Assembly: GCF_021401125.1 (NCBI RefSeq)
Contig: NZ_JACBFQ010000001.1
Span: 744,001 to 808,000, forward strand
Origin: Xanthobacter sp. NM-59
GTDB taxonomy: Bacteria > Pseudomonadota > Alphaproteobacteria > Rhizobiales > Xanthobacteraceae
Reading direction: 5' to 3'
Length of the DNA: 64,000 nucleotides
This document shows positions 50,480 through 58,918 of the stretch, piece after piece. The notes beneath the pieces were generated by a model. It had not been told where the DNA came from. It did not search any database and saw only the letters and a program-made list of their open reading frames with translations. Position 1 is the stretch's first letter, and each line of letters opens with the position of its first letter. A program made the position numbers and the translations under genes.

Positions 50480-50982
50480 TGCTGACTCGTGCTGGGCGCT
50501 GGGGTCTGGGCGGGCGACGGCGCGGGCACCGGCGAGGATTCGACAGGGAAGACAGGCGGCGGCAGCGGCTCATCCGATGGCGGGGGAATCAGCGCCTCCA
50601 CCGGCGCCTCGGGCGCGGTCGGCGCGGGGCCTGGCGCACCAGTGGCGGTCTCCGCCGCAGCCTTGGGCGGGGCTGCGCCCTCCACCGTGGCCCGAATCTC
50701 CTCGCGAATCGACTTTAGCGGGTCGAACGCCTCCCCGGCGCCGACGCTCGTCATGGACGAGCGGGCGGTGTCGGTGATGTCGGTGATTTCCTTGCGCATA
50801 TCGGCGATATCCGCCTCGCGCAGGGCTTCCTGGAACTGCCCCTGGAACTCGCCGGCCATGCGGCGCAGTTTCGTCACGGTGCGGCCCACGGTGCGCAGCA
50901 CCGAAGGCAGCTCCTTGGGGCCGATGACGATCAGCGCCACGATGCCGATCAGCATCAGCTCGGACCAGCCGATATCGAACAT
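50476..50982 (-). CDS. tatB: Sec-independent protein translocase TatB
   Basis: TatB forms the receptor complex with TatC. The 168-residue protein opens [20 protein letters not shown], with the TatB-specific Glu in the span, followed by [20 protein letters not shown], an amphipathic helix, and a long Pro/Ala-rich tail. It sits between tatA and tatC. Confidence 0.95.
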   Translation of the reverse strand: MFDIGWSELMLIGIVALIVIGPKELPSVLRTVGRTVTKLRRMAGEFQGQFQEALREADIADMRKEITDITDTARSSMTSVGAGEAFDPLKSIREEIRATVEGAAPPKAAAETATGAPGPAPTAPEAPVEALIPPPSDEPLPPPVFPVESSPVPAPSPAQTPAPSTSQQ

Positions 50983-51042
50983 AAGCGCCTCACGCCGGCG
51001 GCCGCACGGCCGCCTTTCTCAACGCAAAAGGGGAACGGACCG

Positions 51043-51276
51043 TCAGACGGCCTTCTTCTCGCCCTCGGTGGCGGCGCTGGTGGTCTGGCTCGGCAACGGG
51101 CGCGGGGGCTCGGATGCGGCCGGCTTCGCGGGCTCGTCGTCCTCGGCCATGCCCTTCTTGAAGGACTTGATGCCCTTCGCCACGTCACCCATCAGGTCGG
51201 AGATCTTGCCCCGGCCGAACAACAGGAGCACCACGGCCAGCACCACGATCCAGTGCCAGATGCTCATCGAACCCAT
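51043..51276 (-). CDS. tatA: Sec-independent protein translocase TatA
   Basis: TatA oligomers form the Tat translocation path. The 77-residue protein has one span ([20 protein letters not shown]) and the amphipathic helix [20 protein letters not shown], then an acidic/Pro tail. ATG at 51276 has GGAGG at good spacing; ATG at 51267 (MSIWHW) is the alternative. It leads tatABC. Confidence 0.95.
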   Translation of the reverse strand: MGSMSIWHWIVVLAVVLLLFGRGKISDLMGDVAKGIKSFKKGMAEDDEPAKPAASEPPRPLPSQTTSAATEGEKKAV

Positions 51277-51376
51277 TCCGGTCATCCTCCGAAAGGTCTC
51301 AGGACCCCCATACCGCAGCATTGGGGTATTCGGAATCTGACACTAGGCCCCAGGCGCGGCGAAAACAAGGACGCCC

Positions 51377-51414
51377 GCCATGTCCACAGGCCCCGGCCAT
51401 GTCCACAGGCCCCG
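51377..51414. repeat. Two tandem copies of a 19-base unit
   Basis: GCCATGTCCACAGGCCCCG occurs twice, back to back and identical, between scpB and tatA. It may be a recent slippage duplication. The TGTCCACA core recalls a DnaA box but differs at key positions. Confidence 0.8.
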
Positions 51415-51433
51415 TGGTGGCGGCGCGCCCCGA

Positions 51434-52144
51434 TCAGCCCTCGTCGTCACCGGGCGGTGGCGAAAGCGTGAAATCGAGGGGCTCCGGCTCCAGCGGCTCC
51501 TCGTCCTCCCGCAGGGTGATGTCATCGGACGGCAGGGGAATCGCGAATCCAGCCGGAATGCGCCCATCCAGCAGCCCGGCGCCTTTCAGCTCGTCCATGC
51601 CCGGCAGGTCGGAAACCGCATCGAGGCCAAACTGCACCAGGAAGGCGCTGGTGGTGCCGTAGGTGACCGGCCGGCCGGGGGCCTTGCGGCGGCCGCGCAG
51701 GCGGATCCACCCCGTTTCGAGCAGCACATCCAGCGTGCCCTTGGAGGTGGAGACGCCGCGGATCTCCTCGATTTCCGCCCGCGTCACCGGCTGGTGATAG
51801 GCGATGATGGCGAGCACCTCCACAGCCGCGCGGGAAAGCCTGCGCTGCTCGGGCACAAGGTCCGCCAGCGCCGGCGCAAGATCGGGCGCGGTGCGCAGCA
51901 TCCAGCCGCCGGCCACCTTCACCACGTTCACCCCCCGCCGCGCATAGTCGGCCGCCAGCGCATCGGTCAGGGCGCCGATGTCCGCGCCTTCAGACAGATG
52001 CGGGCGCATCGCGCGCGCGTCGACTGGCGCCGAGGAGGTGAACAGCAACGCCTCCACCACCCGCAGGTCGCGCACGAACGTGGCGGCGCGCTCGTCATCG
52101 GGGCGCACGTCGAACAGATCGATGCGCGGCGCCGGCTTCTTCAT
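51434..52144 (-). CDS. scpB: Segregation and condensation protein B
   Basis: ScpB partners ScpA and SMC in the chromosome-compacting condensin. The 236-residue protein contains two winged helices: RDLRVVEALLFTSSAPVDAR and LADLVPEQRRLSRAAVEVLA, then IIAYHQPVTRAEIEEIRGVS and VTYGTTSAFLVQFGLDAVSD. It overlaps scpA by four bases and has a longer acidic C-terminus than average. Confidence 0.95.
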   Translation of the reverse strand: MKKPAPRIDLFDVRPDDERAATFVRDLRVVEALLFTSSAPVDARAMRPHLSEGADIGALTDALAADYARRGVNVVKVAGGWMLRTAPDLAPALADLVPEQRRLSRAAVEVLAIIAYHQPVTRAEIEEIRGVSTSKGTLDVLLETGWIRLRGRRKAPGRPVTYGTTSAFLVQFGLDAVSDLPGMDELKGAGLLDGRIPAGFAIPLPSDDITLREDEEPLEPEPLDFTLSPPPGDDEG

Positions 52145-52947
52145 GTGTTCTCTCCCGCCCCGCGTGCCCGCGCGCGCAGCCACAAGGGCGCGAATGGAGC
52201 CTCCTGGCGGATGTCGACAAGCCCCTCGCGCACCATCTCCAGCGTTGCAGAGAAGCTGGAGGCCAGCGCCGTCGCCCGCTGGTCGGGCCGGGTGAGATAC
52301 TCTACCAGAAATTGGTCGAGCCGCATCCAGTCGGTCAGCAGATCGCGGCCCAGCAACCGCTCCAGCCGCTCGCGCGCCTCCGCCAGGGACCACACCGCAC
52401 GCATCTTCAGGGTGACTGTGGACAGAGCCTGTGTCTGCCGCTGCCGCGCATAGGCGGAAAGCAGGTCGTAGAGGGTCGCGGTGTAGGCTACCGGGCGCTG
52501 CGGCAGGCTCGCGGGGTCCGGGCGGGCGCGGGCGAAGACCTCCCGCTCCATCTGCGGGCGCGCCATGAGCTGCTCGGCCGCCTTGCGAATGCGCTCCAGG
52601 TGGCGCAAGCGCCGGGCGAACGCCTCCGCCAGCTCCTCCGCGCTCGGGCCCTCTTCCTGCGGCGGGGCGGGCAGAAGCAGCCGCGACTTGAGATAAGCAA
52701 GCCACGCCGCCATCACCAGATAGTCGGCCGCCAGCTCCAGCCGCCCGCGCCGCGCTTCCTCAATGAAGGTGAGATACTGGTTGGCCAGGGCCAGGATCGA
52801 GATGCGGGTGAGGTCCACCTTCTGCGTGCGCGCAAGGGCCAGCAGCAGGTCGAGCGGCCCCTCGAACCCGTCGAGATCCACCACGAAGGCTTCTTCCCCG
52901 CTCTCCGGGCGCTCGTCGCCAAGCTCGGGGAAGTCGCCGCCGGCCAT
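52141..52947 (-). CDS. scpA: Segregation and condensation protein A
   Basis: ScpA is the kleisin subunit of SMC-ScpAB. The 268-residue protein has the N-terminal SMC-binding motif VDLDGFEGPLDLLLALARTQ, then KVDLTRISILALANQYL and ADYLVMAAWLAYLKSRLLLP. The C-terminal winged helix (FLVEYLTRPDQRATALASSF) is present. nagZ ends two bases upstream, and scpB starts within its stop. Confidence 0.95.
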   Translation of the reverse strand: MAGGDFPELGDERPESGEEAFVVDLDGFEGPLDLLLALARTQKVDLTRISILALANQYLTFIEEARRGRLELAADYLVMAAWLAYLKSRLLLPAPPQEEGPSAEELAEAFARRLRHLERIRKAAEQLMARPQMEREVFARARPDPASLPQRPVAYTATLYDLLSAYARQRQTQALSTVTLKMRAVWSLAEARERLERLLGRDLLTDWMRLDQFLVEYLTRPDQRATALASSFSATLEMVREGLVDIRQEAPFAPLWLRARARGAGENT

Positions 52948-52949
52948 GG

Positions 52950-53963
52950 TCAGGCCGTGGCGCCCAGCCGGTGCGCCACCTCGGCCCGCAGGGCCGCCGC
53001 GTCAACCTGCCCGGCCGGCTGGCGCAGAGCCAAGGCGCGCGCGGCACGCTCGGCGGCAAGCCCCTCCAGCAGCGGCGCGGCGCCGGCCACCTGCTCCATC
53101 TCCTCCATTTTGCCATTGCAGTGCAGGAGAAGGTCACAGCCCGCCGCGAGAGCGGCACGGCTGCGGCTCTCCAGCGTGCCCGCCAGGGCGCCCATGGACA
53201 GGTCGTCGCTCATGAGCGCGCCCGCAAAGCCAATGCTGCCGCGAATGATGTCGCGCATCACCACCTGGGAGGTGGTCGCCGGGTGTTCCGCGTCGATGTC
53301 CAGGTAGACCACATGTGCCGTCATGCCGAGCGGAATGTCCGCCAGGGCGCGGAAGGCGGCAAAGTCGGTCGCCTCCAGCTCGGCCCGGGACGCGCGGACC
53401 ACCGGCAGCTTCTCATGGCTGTCGGCCGGGGCGCGGCCATGGCCGGGAATGTGCTTCACCACAGGCAGCACGCCCCCTTCCAGCAGCCCTTCCGCCGCCG
53501 CGCGCGCGAGCGCAGCCACGGCGACCGGCTCGGTTCCATAAGCGCGGTTGCCGATGATGCCGTGCCCGTCCGGATGGCGAAGGTCGGCCACCGGCAGGCA
53601 GTCCACATCGATGCCGAGAGCGGCAAGATCGGCTGCGATGGCGCGCGAGTTCAGCCGCGCCGCCACCAGCGCGGAGGCGGGATCGGTGAGGTAAAGGTTG
53701 CCGAACGCCTCGGCCGGCGGGTCGTCGTGCCAATGGGGCGGGCGCAGGCGCTGCACGCGGCCGCCCTCCTGGTCGATCAGCACCGGCGCCGCCCAGCCGA
53801 CCGCATCGCGCAGCTCGCTCACCAGGGTGCGCACCTGGTCCGGGCTTTCCACATTGCGCGCGAACAGGATGAAGCCCCACGGCGCGGTGGCGGCGAAGAA
53901 GCGCCGCTCCTCAGCCGTGATGCGGAGGCCGGAGCAACCGGCGATGAAGGCCCGTGACGACAT
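52950..53963 (-). CDS. nagZ: Beta-N-acetylhexosaminidase (GH3), peptidoglycan recycling
   Basis: NagZ removes N-acetylglucosamine from imported anhydromuropeptides. The 337-residue GH3 enzyme has LFARNVESPDQVRTLVSELR, LIDQEGGRVQRLRPP, the NagZ loop KHIPGHGRAPADSHEKLP (catalytic His/Asp dyad), and MSDDLSMGAL with the catalytic Asp nucleophile. Recycling products influence ampC induction where present. It leads the nagZ-scpA-scpB run, with a terminator upstream separating it from the LytM gene. Confidence 0.95.
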   Translation of the reverse strand: MSSRAFIAGCSGLRITAEERRFFAATAPWGFILFARNVESPDQVRTLVSELRDAVGWAAPVLIDQEGGRVQRLRPPHWHDDPPAEAFGNLYLTDPASALVAARLNSRAIAADLAALGIDVDCLPVADLRHPDGHGIIGNRAYGTEPVAVAALARAAAEGLLEGGVLPVVKHIPGHGRAPADSHEKLPVVRASRAELEATDFAAFRALADIPLGMTAHVVYLDIDAEHPATTSQVVMRDIIRGSIGFAGALMSDDLSMGALAGTLESRSRAALAAGCDLLLHCNGKMEEMEQVAGAAPLLEGLAAERAARALALRQPAGQVDAAALRAEVAHRLGATA

Positions 53964-54014
53964 GATCTGCCCCTATAAGCGCTCCCGCGTCGCGTCAAGG
54001 CGGTGCGGCGCCCA

Positions 54015-54043
54015 AATAAAAACGGCCGGGACAAGCCCGGCCG
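54015..54043 (-). terminator. Intrinsic terminator of the LytM lipoprotein gene
   Basis: On the minus strand the eight-base-pair stem CGGCCGGG/CCCGGCCG (54043-54023) is followed by TTTTTATTT. It lies 25 bases past the stop. Confidence 0.85.
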
Positions 54044-54067
54044 AAGGCGGTTCTGTTGCGGACCGGC

Positions 54068-55276
54068 TCAGAGCCCGGCCACGTATCGCGACGGATCGAC
54101 AGCGGTCGAACCCTTGCGGATCTCGAAGTGGAGCTGCGGGCTCTGCACGCCGCCGCTTTGGCCAGCCTTGGCGATGATCTGCCCGCGCCGCACAGTGTCG
54201 CCGCGCTTCACGTCCAGCTCGCTGGCATGAGCATAGGCGGTGACATAGCCGTCGGAGTGCTTGATCAGCACCAGATTGCCGTAGCCCTTCAGCTCGTTGC
54301 CGGCATAGGCCACGACGCCGTCTTCCGCGGCGCGCACGGCGGTGCCCTCGGGCACGGCGAAGTTCACGCCATCATTGCGGGCGCCACCAGGCTTCGGCCC
54401 GAAGGAGGAGATCACGCGACCGCGAACGGGCGCGCGGAACTGCGGACCGCCGCCCGCGGTGCGCGGCGCATCATCCGCATCGGCGACGGCGGACACCTTG
54501 GCGGCCGTCTCCACCTTGGGAGACGCCGCCGGAGACGGGGCCGCGGCAGCCGTCTTCAGGGGCTCCGGCGCAGGAGAAGCCACCACAACCGGAGTGGGCT
54601 TGGCGGACGTGGGCGGCACCGGCGCCGGCTTGGCAGCCGCGACGGTGGGCGCAGGGGCGGGAGCAGGCGCGGGCATGGTCCCCAGCGTGCCCGAGCCGCG
54701 CGGCGCGGCGGCTGCCGGGGCCTGCGCCACGGCCGCCCCATGGCCACCCGGAGGAATGACGAGGGTCTGACCGGTGCGCACGGTGTTGCCCGGCGCGATG
54801 CCGTTGGCGGCACCGAGGGCCGCCGGCGTCACATTATATAGACGCGCGACCGAATTGAGGGTCTCACCCCCCTGCACCGTGTGGGTGCCGCCGGCGACGC
54901 GCGGGGCCACCGGTGCCGAGGGAGGCGTGTAGCCGGGCGCCACATAGCTGCCGGAGGCCAACGAGCCGCCCTGGCCACCATAATTCGGTGCGCCATAAAG
55001 CGGCTGGCCAGCGCCGGACGAGGCATAGGAATTGGGGCCGCCGGTGGGCGGTGGAGGCAGCGCGGACGAATCGACGCGCCCAGTGGGCGCGCTTCGCACC
55101 GACCCCGTCACATCCGGCGCGGGGGCCGCGGACTGGGTGTTGCCAAAGCCGAAATCGGGAATGCCGGCAAACCGGGACGTATCGGAGCTGCAGGCGGCCA
55201 CTGTCCCGGACATGAGCCCGATCACGGCCAGTCGCGCGACGACGCTGCGCCCCTTGGTCTCGCTGAAATTACGCAT
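54068..55276 (-). CDS. NlpD-like lipoprotein with LysM and degenerate LytM (M23) domains
   Basis: This 402-residue protein has a lipoprotein signal with lipobox TVAAC (Cys29), a Pro/Gly-rich linker, a LysM peptidoglycan-binding domain (about residues 131-176), an Ala/Pro linker, and a C-terminal M23/LytM domain (about 278-402). The metal sites look lost: RNDGVNFAVPEGTAV has Asn where the active H-x3-D should be, and PQLHFEIR has Gln in place of the first His of HxH. Such inactive LytM proteins (NlpD, EnvC) activate cell-wall amidases during division. An amidase-activator role is therefore likely. Start 55276 is less certain. Confidence 0.88.
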   Translation of the reverse strand: MRNFSETKGRSVVARLAVIGLMSGTVAACSSDTSRFAGIPDFGFGNTQSAAPAPDVTGSVRSAPTGRVDSSALPPPPTGGPNSYASSGAGQPLYGAPNYGGQGGSLASGSYVAPGYTPPSAPVAPRVAGGTHTVQGGETLNSVARLYNVTPAALGAANGIAPGNTVRTGQTLVIPPGGHGAAVAQAPAAAAPRGSGTLGTMPAPAPAPAPTVAAAKPAPVPPTSAKPTPVVVASPAPEPLKTAAAAPSPAASPKVETAAKVSAVADADDAPRTAGGGPQFRAPVRGRVISSFGPKPGGARNDGVNFAVPEGTAVRAAEDGVVAYAGNELKGYGNLVLIKHSDGYVTAYAHASELDVKRGDTVRRGQIIAKAGQSGGVQSPQLHFEIRKGSTAVDPSRYVAGL

Positions 55277-55508
55277 GTGACCGTACTCGCACGCAACAGA
55301 ACTGTGGCCCATTAGAGGTCGCAGGCGTAAATGCCGGCTTAAGCCAACGCAGGGTCAGCGCCTGCACACACACTTTCCGCACGCCGTTGCAGAATCGACA
55401 CAGTCCGTGAGCGAGGCCTTGACCCGCGACCCAAATCGGGTTCCCACAGTGGCGGATGTTTCGGGCGCGGCCATGGCGGCTTGGCCCGACAAGGGAAAAG
55501 CATCGCTG

Positions 55509-56297
55509 ATGGCTTTGAAGCCGCTCGCCGAAGACATCGTGACCGCCCTGCGCTTCTATTCGCGCCTGCCGCTGCCGGAATGGGGGGAAGCCCCCCACGC
55601 CGCCCCTAATCTAGACCGCCTGGCCTATGCGATTCCGCTGGCGGGCGCGGTGCTGGGGGCGCTGGGCGGGCTGGTGCTGCTGGCGGCGGCCAGCGGGCTG
55701 CACCTCTCGCCCTTCCTGTCCGCTGCGCTGGCGGTGACCACGCTCGTGCTCATCACCGGCGCGCTGCAGGAGGATGCCCTTGCCGACACGGCCGATGGAT
55801 TCGGCGGCGGGCGCGATCGCGAGAGGCGCCTCGCCATCATGCGCGACAGCCGCGTGGGCTCGTTCGGCGCGACGGCGCTGGTGCTGGCGCTGCTGCTGCG
55901 GGTCGGCATCCTCGAAGCCCTCATCGCCCGCGCGGACCCGGGGCGCGCCGCGCTGGCCCTCCTCGCGGCGGCTGCGGCCTCCCGCGCCACCGGCATATTG
56001 ATGCTGCGCGCTTTGCCCTCCGCGCGGGCGGACGGCGCCTCCGCATCGGTGGGGCAGCCGGCGCCGCGCGCCGCCGTTTCATGCGCCTTGGTTGCCGCCC
56101 TGGTTGTGGTGCTGGTGCTGGTGCCGTGCTTCGGCGTCACCACGGCCTTCGCCGGCCTGCTGGCGCCGCTCGCCGTGCTGGCGGTGATGGGCCTCCTCTC
56201 GGCCCGCCTGCTGGGCGGGCAGACGGGCGACGTTGCGGGGGCCACCCAGCAGATCAGCGAGATTGTCTTCCTGCTGGCCGTGCTTATCTTTGCGTGA
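55509..56297 (+). CDS. cobS: Adenosylcobinamide-GDP ribazoletransferase (cobalamin synthase)
   Basis: CobS joins adenosylcobinamide-GDP and alpha-ribazole to make adenosylcobalamin (phosphate form). The membrane protein of about 262 residues has FYSRLPLPEWGEA, the catalytic ALQEDALADTADGFGGGRDR, ERRLAIMRDSRVGSFGA and ARLLGGQTGDVAGATQQI. The start is uncertain: 55509 has AAGGGAAA upstream, while GTG 55407 or ATG 55473 would extend it. cobT, often divergent from cobS, is not adjacent. No cobalamin riboswitch was recognised. Confidence 0.92.
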   Translation: MALKPLAEDIVTALRFYSRLPLPEWGEAPHAAPNLDRLAYAIPLAGAVLGALGGLVLLAAASGLHLSPFLSAALAVTTLVLITGALQEDALADTADGFGGGRDRERRLAIMRDSRVGSFGATALVLALLLRVGILEALIARADPGRAALALLAAAAASRATGILMLRALPSARADGASASVGQPAPRAAVSCALVAALVVVLVLVPCFGVTTAFAGLLAPLAVLAVMGLLSARLLGGQTGDVAGATQQISEIVFLLAVLIFA

Positions 56298-56313
56298 AGC
56301 TGAGGTCACTTTC

Positions 56314-56520
56314 GTGTCGCACCCCTCCTCGCCCGCGCCCATGACCACGCCTTGCGTGAAGCGCTGCGCGGTGCACCCCACGCACCGCCTGTGCACCGGC
56401 TGCGGGCGCAGCCTGCAGGAGATCACCGGCTGGGCCTCCATGTCCGCGAGCGAGCGGCAACGCATCATGTCGGAGCTCGCCGGCCGGCTGGCGCGCGCGG
56501 CCGCCCCGGCGGGCTGCTGA
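56314..56520 (+). CDS. DUF1289 small cysteine-rich protein
   Basis: This 68-residue protein starts at GTG with GAGG upstream. The family motif CVKRCAVHPTHRLCTGCGRS then LQEITGW has four cysteines that likely bind a metal or iron-sulfur cluster. It sits 16 bases after cobS and 17 bases before the aspartic protease, a conserved trio in Rhizobiales. Function is not known. Confidence 0.85.
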   Translation: MSHPSSPAPMTTPCVKRCAVHPTHRLCTGCGRSLQEITGWASMSASERQRIMSELAGRLARAAAPAGC

Positions 56521-56537
56521 GGGCCGGGGGCGACGAA

Positions 56538-57266
56538 ATGGGCTATCGCGGCGATCGCATGCTTTGGGTTCTGCTCATCATCCTGCTGATTGGGCTGGTG
56601 GTGCTGGTGGCCCACCACGACCAGGGCGAGGTCGCGGGGCTGAGCCTCGACAAGTTCGGCGCGCTGGTGGCGCTCGGCTCCATCGGCATCTGGATCGGCT
56701 CCGGGCTGCTCTCCCGCTTCCAGGGCCGCTTCACCGATGCGGTGCTGGCAGCGGTGTTCTGGCTGCTGCTGGCGGTTCTGCTGGGCGGCGTCTACATCTA
56801 CCGCCTGCCGCTTCAAGCCTTCGGCGACCGCTTCATGTCCCAGCTGGTGCCCGGCCGGGCGCTGACGGTTTCCGGCGGCGGAGACGTGACGGTGGAGATC
56901 GAGCGCGGGGCCGACGGCGACTTTTCGGTGTGGAGCACGGTGAACGGGGCCTCCGTTCACATGCTGGTGGACACCGGCGCCTCGTCCGTGGTGCTGACAC
57001 AGGAGGACGCCCGCGCCGCCGGCCTGCCCCTGGACTTCATCACCTATGACGTGCCGGTGGACACCGCCAATGGCCGGGTGAAGGCCGCCGCCGTGCAGAT
57101 CGACAACATCATCGTCGGCGGCATCGTCGAACGGCGGGTGCGAGCCCTGATCTCGCCCCCCGGCGCGCTGCGCAACTCGCTGCTGGGCATGAGCTTCCTC
57201 TCCCGCCTGGAAGCGTTCGAGTTCCGCGGCAACCGCCTCATCATGCGCGGCGCCCGCGCACCCTGA
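56538..57266 (+). CDS. Clan AA aspartic protease, TIGR02281 type
   Basis: This 242-residue protein has three membrane spans in its first 90 residues, then a retropepsin-like domain with the active-site Asp in HMLVDTGASSVVL (DTG 145-147). VPVDTANGRVKAAAVQIDNI and LLGMSFLSRLEAFEFRGNRL follow. It probably works as a dimer on the periplasmic face. Its substrate is unknown. The stop lies in a 14-base palindrome shared with the convergent neighbour. Confidence 0.9.
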   Translation: MGYRGDRMLWVLLIILLIGLVVLVAHHDQGEVAGLSLDKFGALVALGSIGIWIGSGLLSRFQGRFTDAVLAAVFWLLLAVLLGGVYIYRLPLQAFGDRFMSQLVPGRALTVSGGGDVTVEIERGADGDFSVWSTVNGASVHMLVDTGASSVVLTQEDARAAGLPLDFITYDVPVDTANGRVKAAAVQIDNIIVGGIVERRVRALISPPGALRNSLLGMSFLSRLEAFEFRGNRLIMRGARAP

Positions 57267-57276
57267 TCGCGATCAG
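57263..57276. repeat. Palindrome containing two convergent stop codons
   Basis: CTGATCGCGATCAG is a perfect palindrome that spans the TGA of the protease and the TGA of the minus-strand reductase, which end six bases apart. Confidence 0.7.
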
Positions 57277-58106
57277 ATCATCTCCAGCTCGACCTTGCCG
57301 GCCGGCGGGGGGAAATCCCGGTCGATCTCCGCGAGATCATCGGCATCGAGCACGATTTCGAGGGCGCGCGCATTGGCCTCCACATGGGCGATGCGAGTCG
57401 CCTTGGGAATGGCGATCACGTCCGGCCGGCGCATCACCCACGCCAGCGCCACCTGGAACGCATCCACCCCATGCTTGCGCGCGACGCGCCCCAGCGCCCC
57501 CTCACGCGGCAGGCGCCCCTGCTCGATGGGGCTATAGGCCATCACCGGAATGCCGGCCGCCGACAGATAAGGGAAAAGGTCGAACTCCGGTCCGCGCCGG
57601 CTGGCATTGTAGAGCACCTGGTTGGCGGCGCAGGCCCCACCCCCGGCCGCCTTCAGCTCCTCCATGTCCGCGACGTCGAAATTGCTGACGCCCCAATGGC
57701 GGATCTTGCCGGCCTGCTGCAGCGTCTCGAAGCCGGCAATGGTTTCACGGAGCGGATGCTCGCCGCGCCAGTGCAGAAGATAAAGGTCGATGCGGTCCGT
57801 CCCCATGCGCCGCAGGCTGCGCTCGCAGGCGGCCACCACGCCGGCGCGGCTCGCATTATGGGGATAGACCTTGCTGACGAGGAAAACGCTATCCCGCCGC
57901 CCGGCAATGGCCTCGCCCACCACCTCTTCCGCGCCGCCCTCACCATACATCTCGGCGGTGTCGATGAGATCGATCCCGAGATCGAGCCCGGCGCGCAGGG
58001 CCGCGACCTCCGCCGCGCGCTGCTCCGCCCGCTCCCCCATGTACCAGGTGCCCTGCCCCAGCGCGGAAACCGTCTCTCCGCCGGGAAGTTGAACCGTCTT
58101 GCGCAT
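57273..58106 (-). CDS. Aldo/keto reductase (intact)
   Basis: This 277-residue NADPH reductase has LGQGTWYMGERAEQ, the catalytic DTAEMYGEGGAEEV (Asp/Tyr), LVSKVYPHNAS (Lys), YLLHWRGEHPL (His), WGVSNFDVADME and a C-terminal cofactor segment with IAIPKATRIAHVEANA. The length is at the short end of the YdbC/AKR5-like range. ATG at 58106 has GAGG upstream. The substrate is unknown. It lies downstream of the TetR gene on the same strand. Confidence 0.88.
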   Translation of the reverse strand: MRKTVQLPGGETVSALGQGTWYMGERAEQRAAEVAALRAGLDLGIDLIDTAEMYGEGGAEEVVGEAIAGRRDSVFLVSKVYPHNASRAGVVAACERSLRRMGTDRIDLYLLHWRGEHPLRETIAGFETLQQAGKIRHWGVSNFDVADMEELKAAGGGACAANQVLYNASRRGPEFDLFPYLSAAGIPVMAYSPIEQGRLPREGALGRVARKHGVDAFQVALAWVMRRPDVIAIPKATRIAHVEANARALEIVLDADDLAEIDRDFPPPAGKVELEMI

Positions 58107-58211
58107 CTGCCGTCCTCGCCGGGTCGCGAACCATGGCTCCACTGATAGAGCATTGCGGCGATTCCCGAAAAGCACCGCGCCACCGCCGACCGCCCCCCGC
58201 CAACGCGCCGC

Positions 58212-58814
58212 CTAGGGACCTTCCCCTTTGATGAGACCCTCCAACATGTTCTGGAAAAGCGCCGCCGCGGGCTGCCGATCAGCCTGCGGGGCCCGAAGGC
58301 TAAGGGCCTTCAGCCCATCCACCACGGCGACGGCGACGGTGGCCGCCTGTTCCACATCGAGATCGGCGCGCACATCGCCGCGCTTCTGCCCCGTCCGCAA
58401 GACGTCGGCGATGATGGCGCGCAGGCTGCGGCTGTGCGCCTGAATGATCTCCCCCATGGCCGGATTGCGCGTGCTTTCCGCCAGTATCTCGAAAACAAGT
58501 TCCGTTCCGGAATTGGGGCCGCTCGGCGCCAGTCGTCCAATCTCGACCACCAGCGCCGCGGCAACATTCCCTTCCAGCGCGGACAAGCCCTCGAACCGTT
58601 CGCGCGTCCGGGAGAGCCAGGCCTCGGACAGCGTGGCGATGATCGCGTCCTTGCTCTGGAAGTAATGATAGAGGTGTCCAGGGCTGATGCCCGCCTCCTT
58701 GCAGATATCCGAGATCGACGCGCCCTTGAGGCCACTGCGCTCGAAACAGCGGTTCGCCGCCGCCAGGATCTCCTGCCGCTTCTCCTCGTGCCGGATGGGG
58801 TCGAGCTTACGCAT
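58212..58814 (-). CDS. TetR/AcrR family regulator
   Basis: This 200-residue repressor has an N-terminal helix-turn-helix (RQEILAAANRCFERSGLKGA, then SISDICKEAGISPGHLYHYF) and an all-helical ligand domain. The open frame runs far upstream, but MRKLDPIRHEEKRQEI at 58814 is the natural start. Two palindromic operators lie 19 and 73 bases upstream, between it and the divergent aldo/keto reductase remnant, so it probably represses both itself and that gene. Confidence 0.92.
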   Translation of the reverse strand: MRKLDPIRHEEKRQEILAAANRCFERSGLKGASISDICKEAGISPGHLYHYFQSKDAIIATLSEAWLSRTRERFEGLSALEGNVAAALVVEIGRLAPSGPNSGTELVFEILAESTRNPAMGEIIQAHSRSLRAIIADVLRTGQKRGDVRADLDVEQAATVAVAVVDGLKALSLRAPQADRQPAAALFQNMLEGLIKGEGP

Positions 58815-58832
58815 GGGGTCCTTGAAAATTAT

Positions 58833-58848
58833 TAGAGCGATCGCTCTA
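58833..58848. promoter_or_regulatory. TetR operator 1
   Basis: TAGAGCGATCGCTCTA is a perfect 16-base palindrome, 19 bases before the tetR start. Confidence 0.75.
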
Positions 58849-58886
58849 TCCATCTTGACGACGAAGGGAGCCTGCTCGCATTTAAA

Positions 58887-58902
58887 TAGAGCGAGCGCTC
58901 TA
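58887..58902. promoter_or_regulatory. TetR operator 2
   Basis: TAGAGCGAGCGCTCTA matches operator 1 except at one central base. Centre-to-centre distance is 54 bases. It sits 17 bases before the reductase start. Confidence 0.75.
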
Positions 58903-58918
58903 ACAATGGGGCTCCCCG

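Noticed and set aside
51381-51405. DnaA-box-like TGTCCACA in the tandem repeat
   Set aside because: It differs from TTATnCACA at two conserved positions, and there are no clustered boxes or AT-rich unwinding region.
55277-55508. Cobalamin riboswitch before cobS
   Set aside because: No B12-box-like sequence or multi-stem layout was recognised, and the interval is short.
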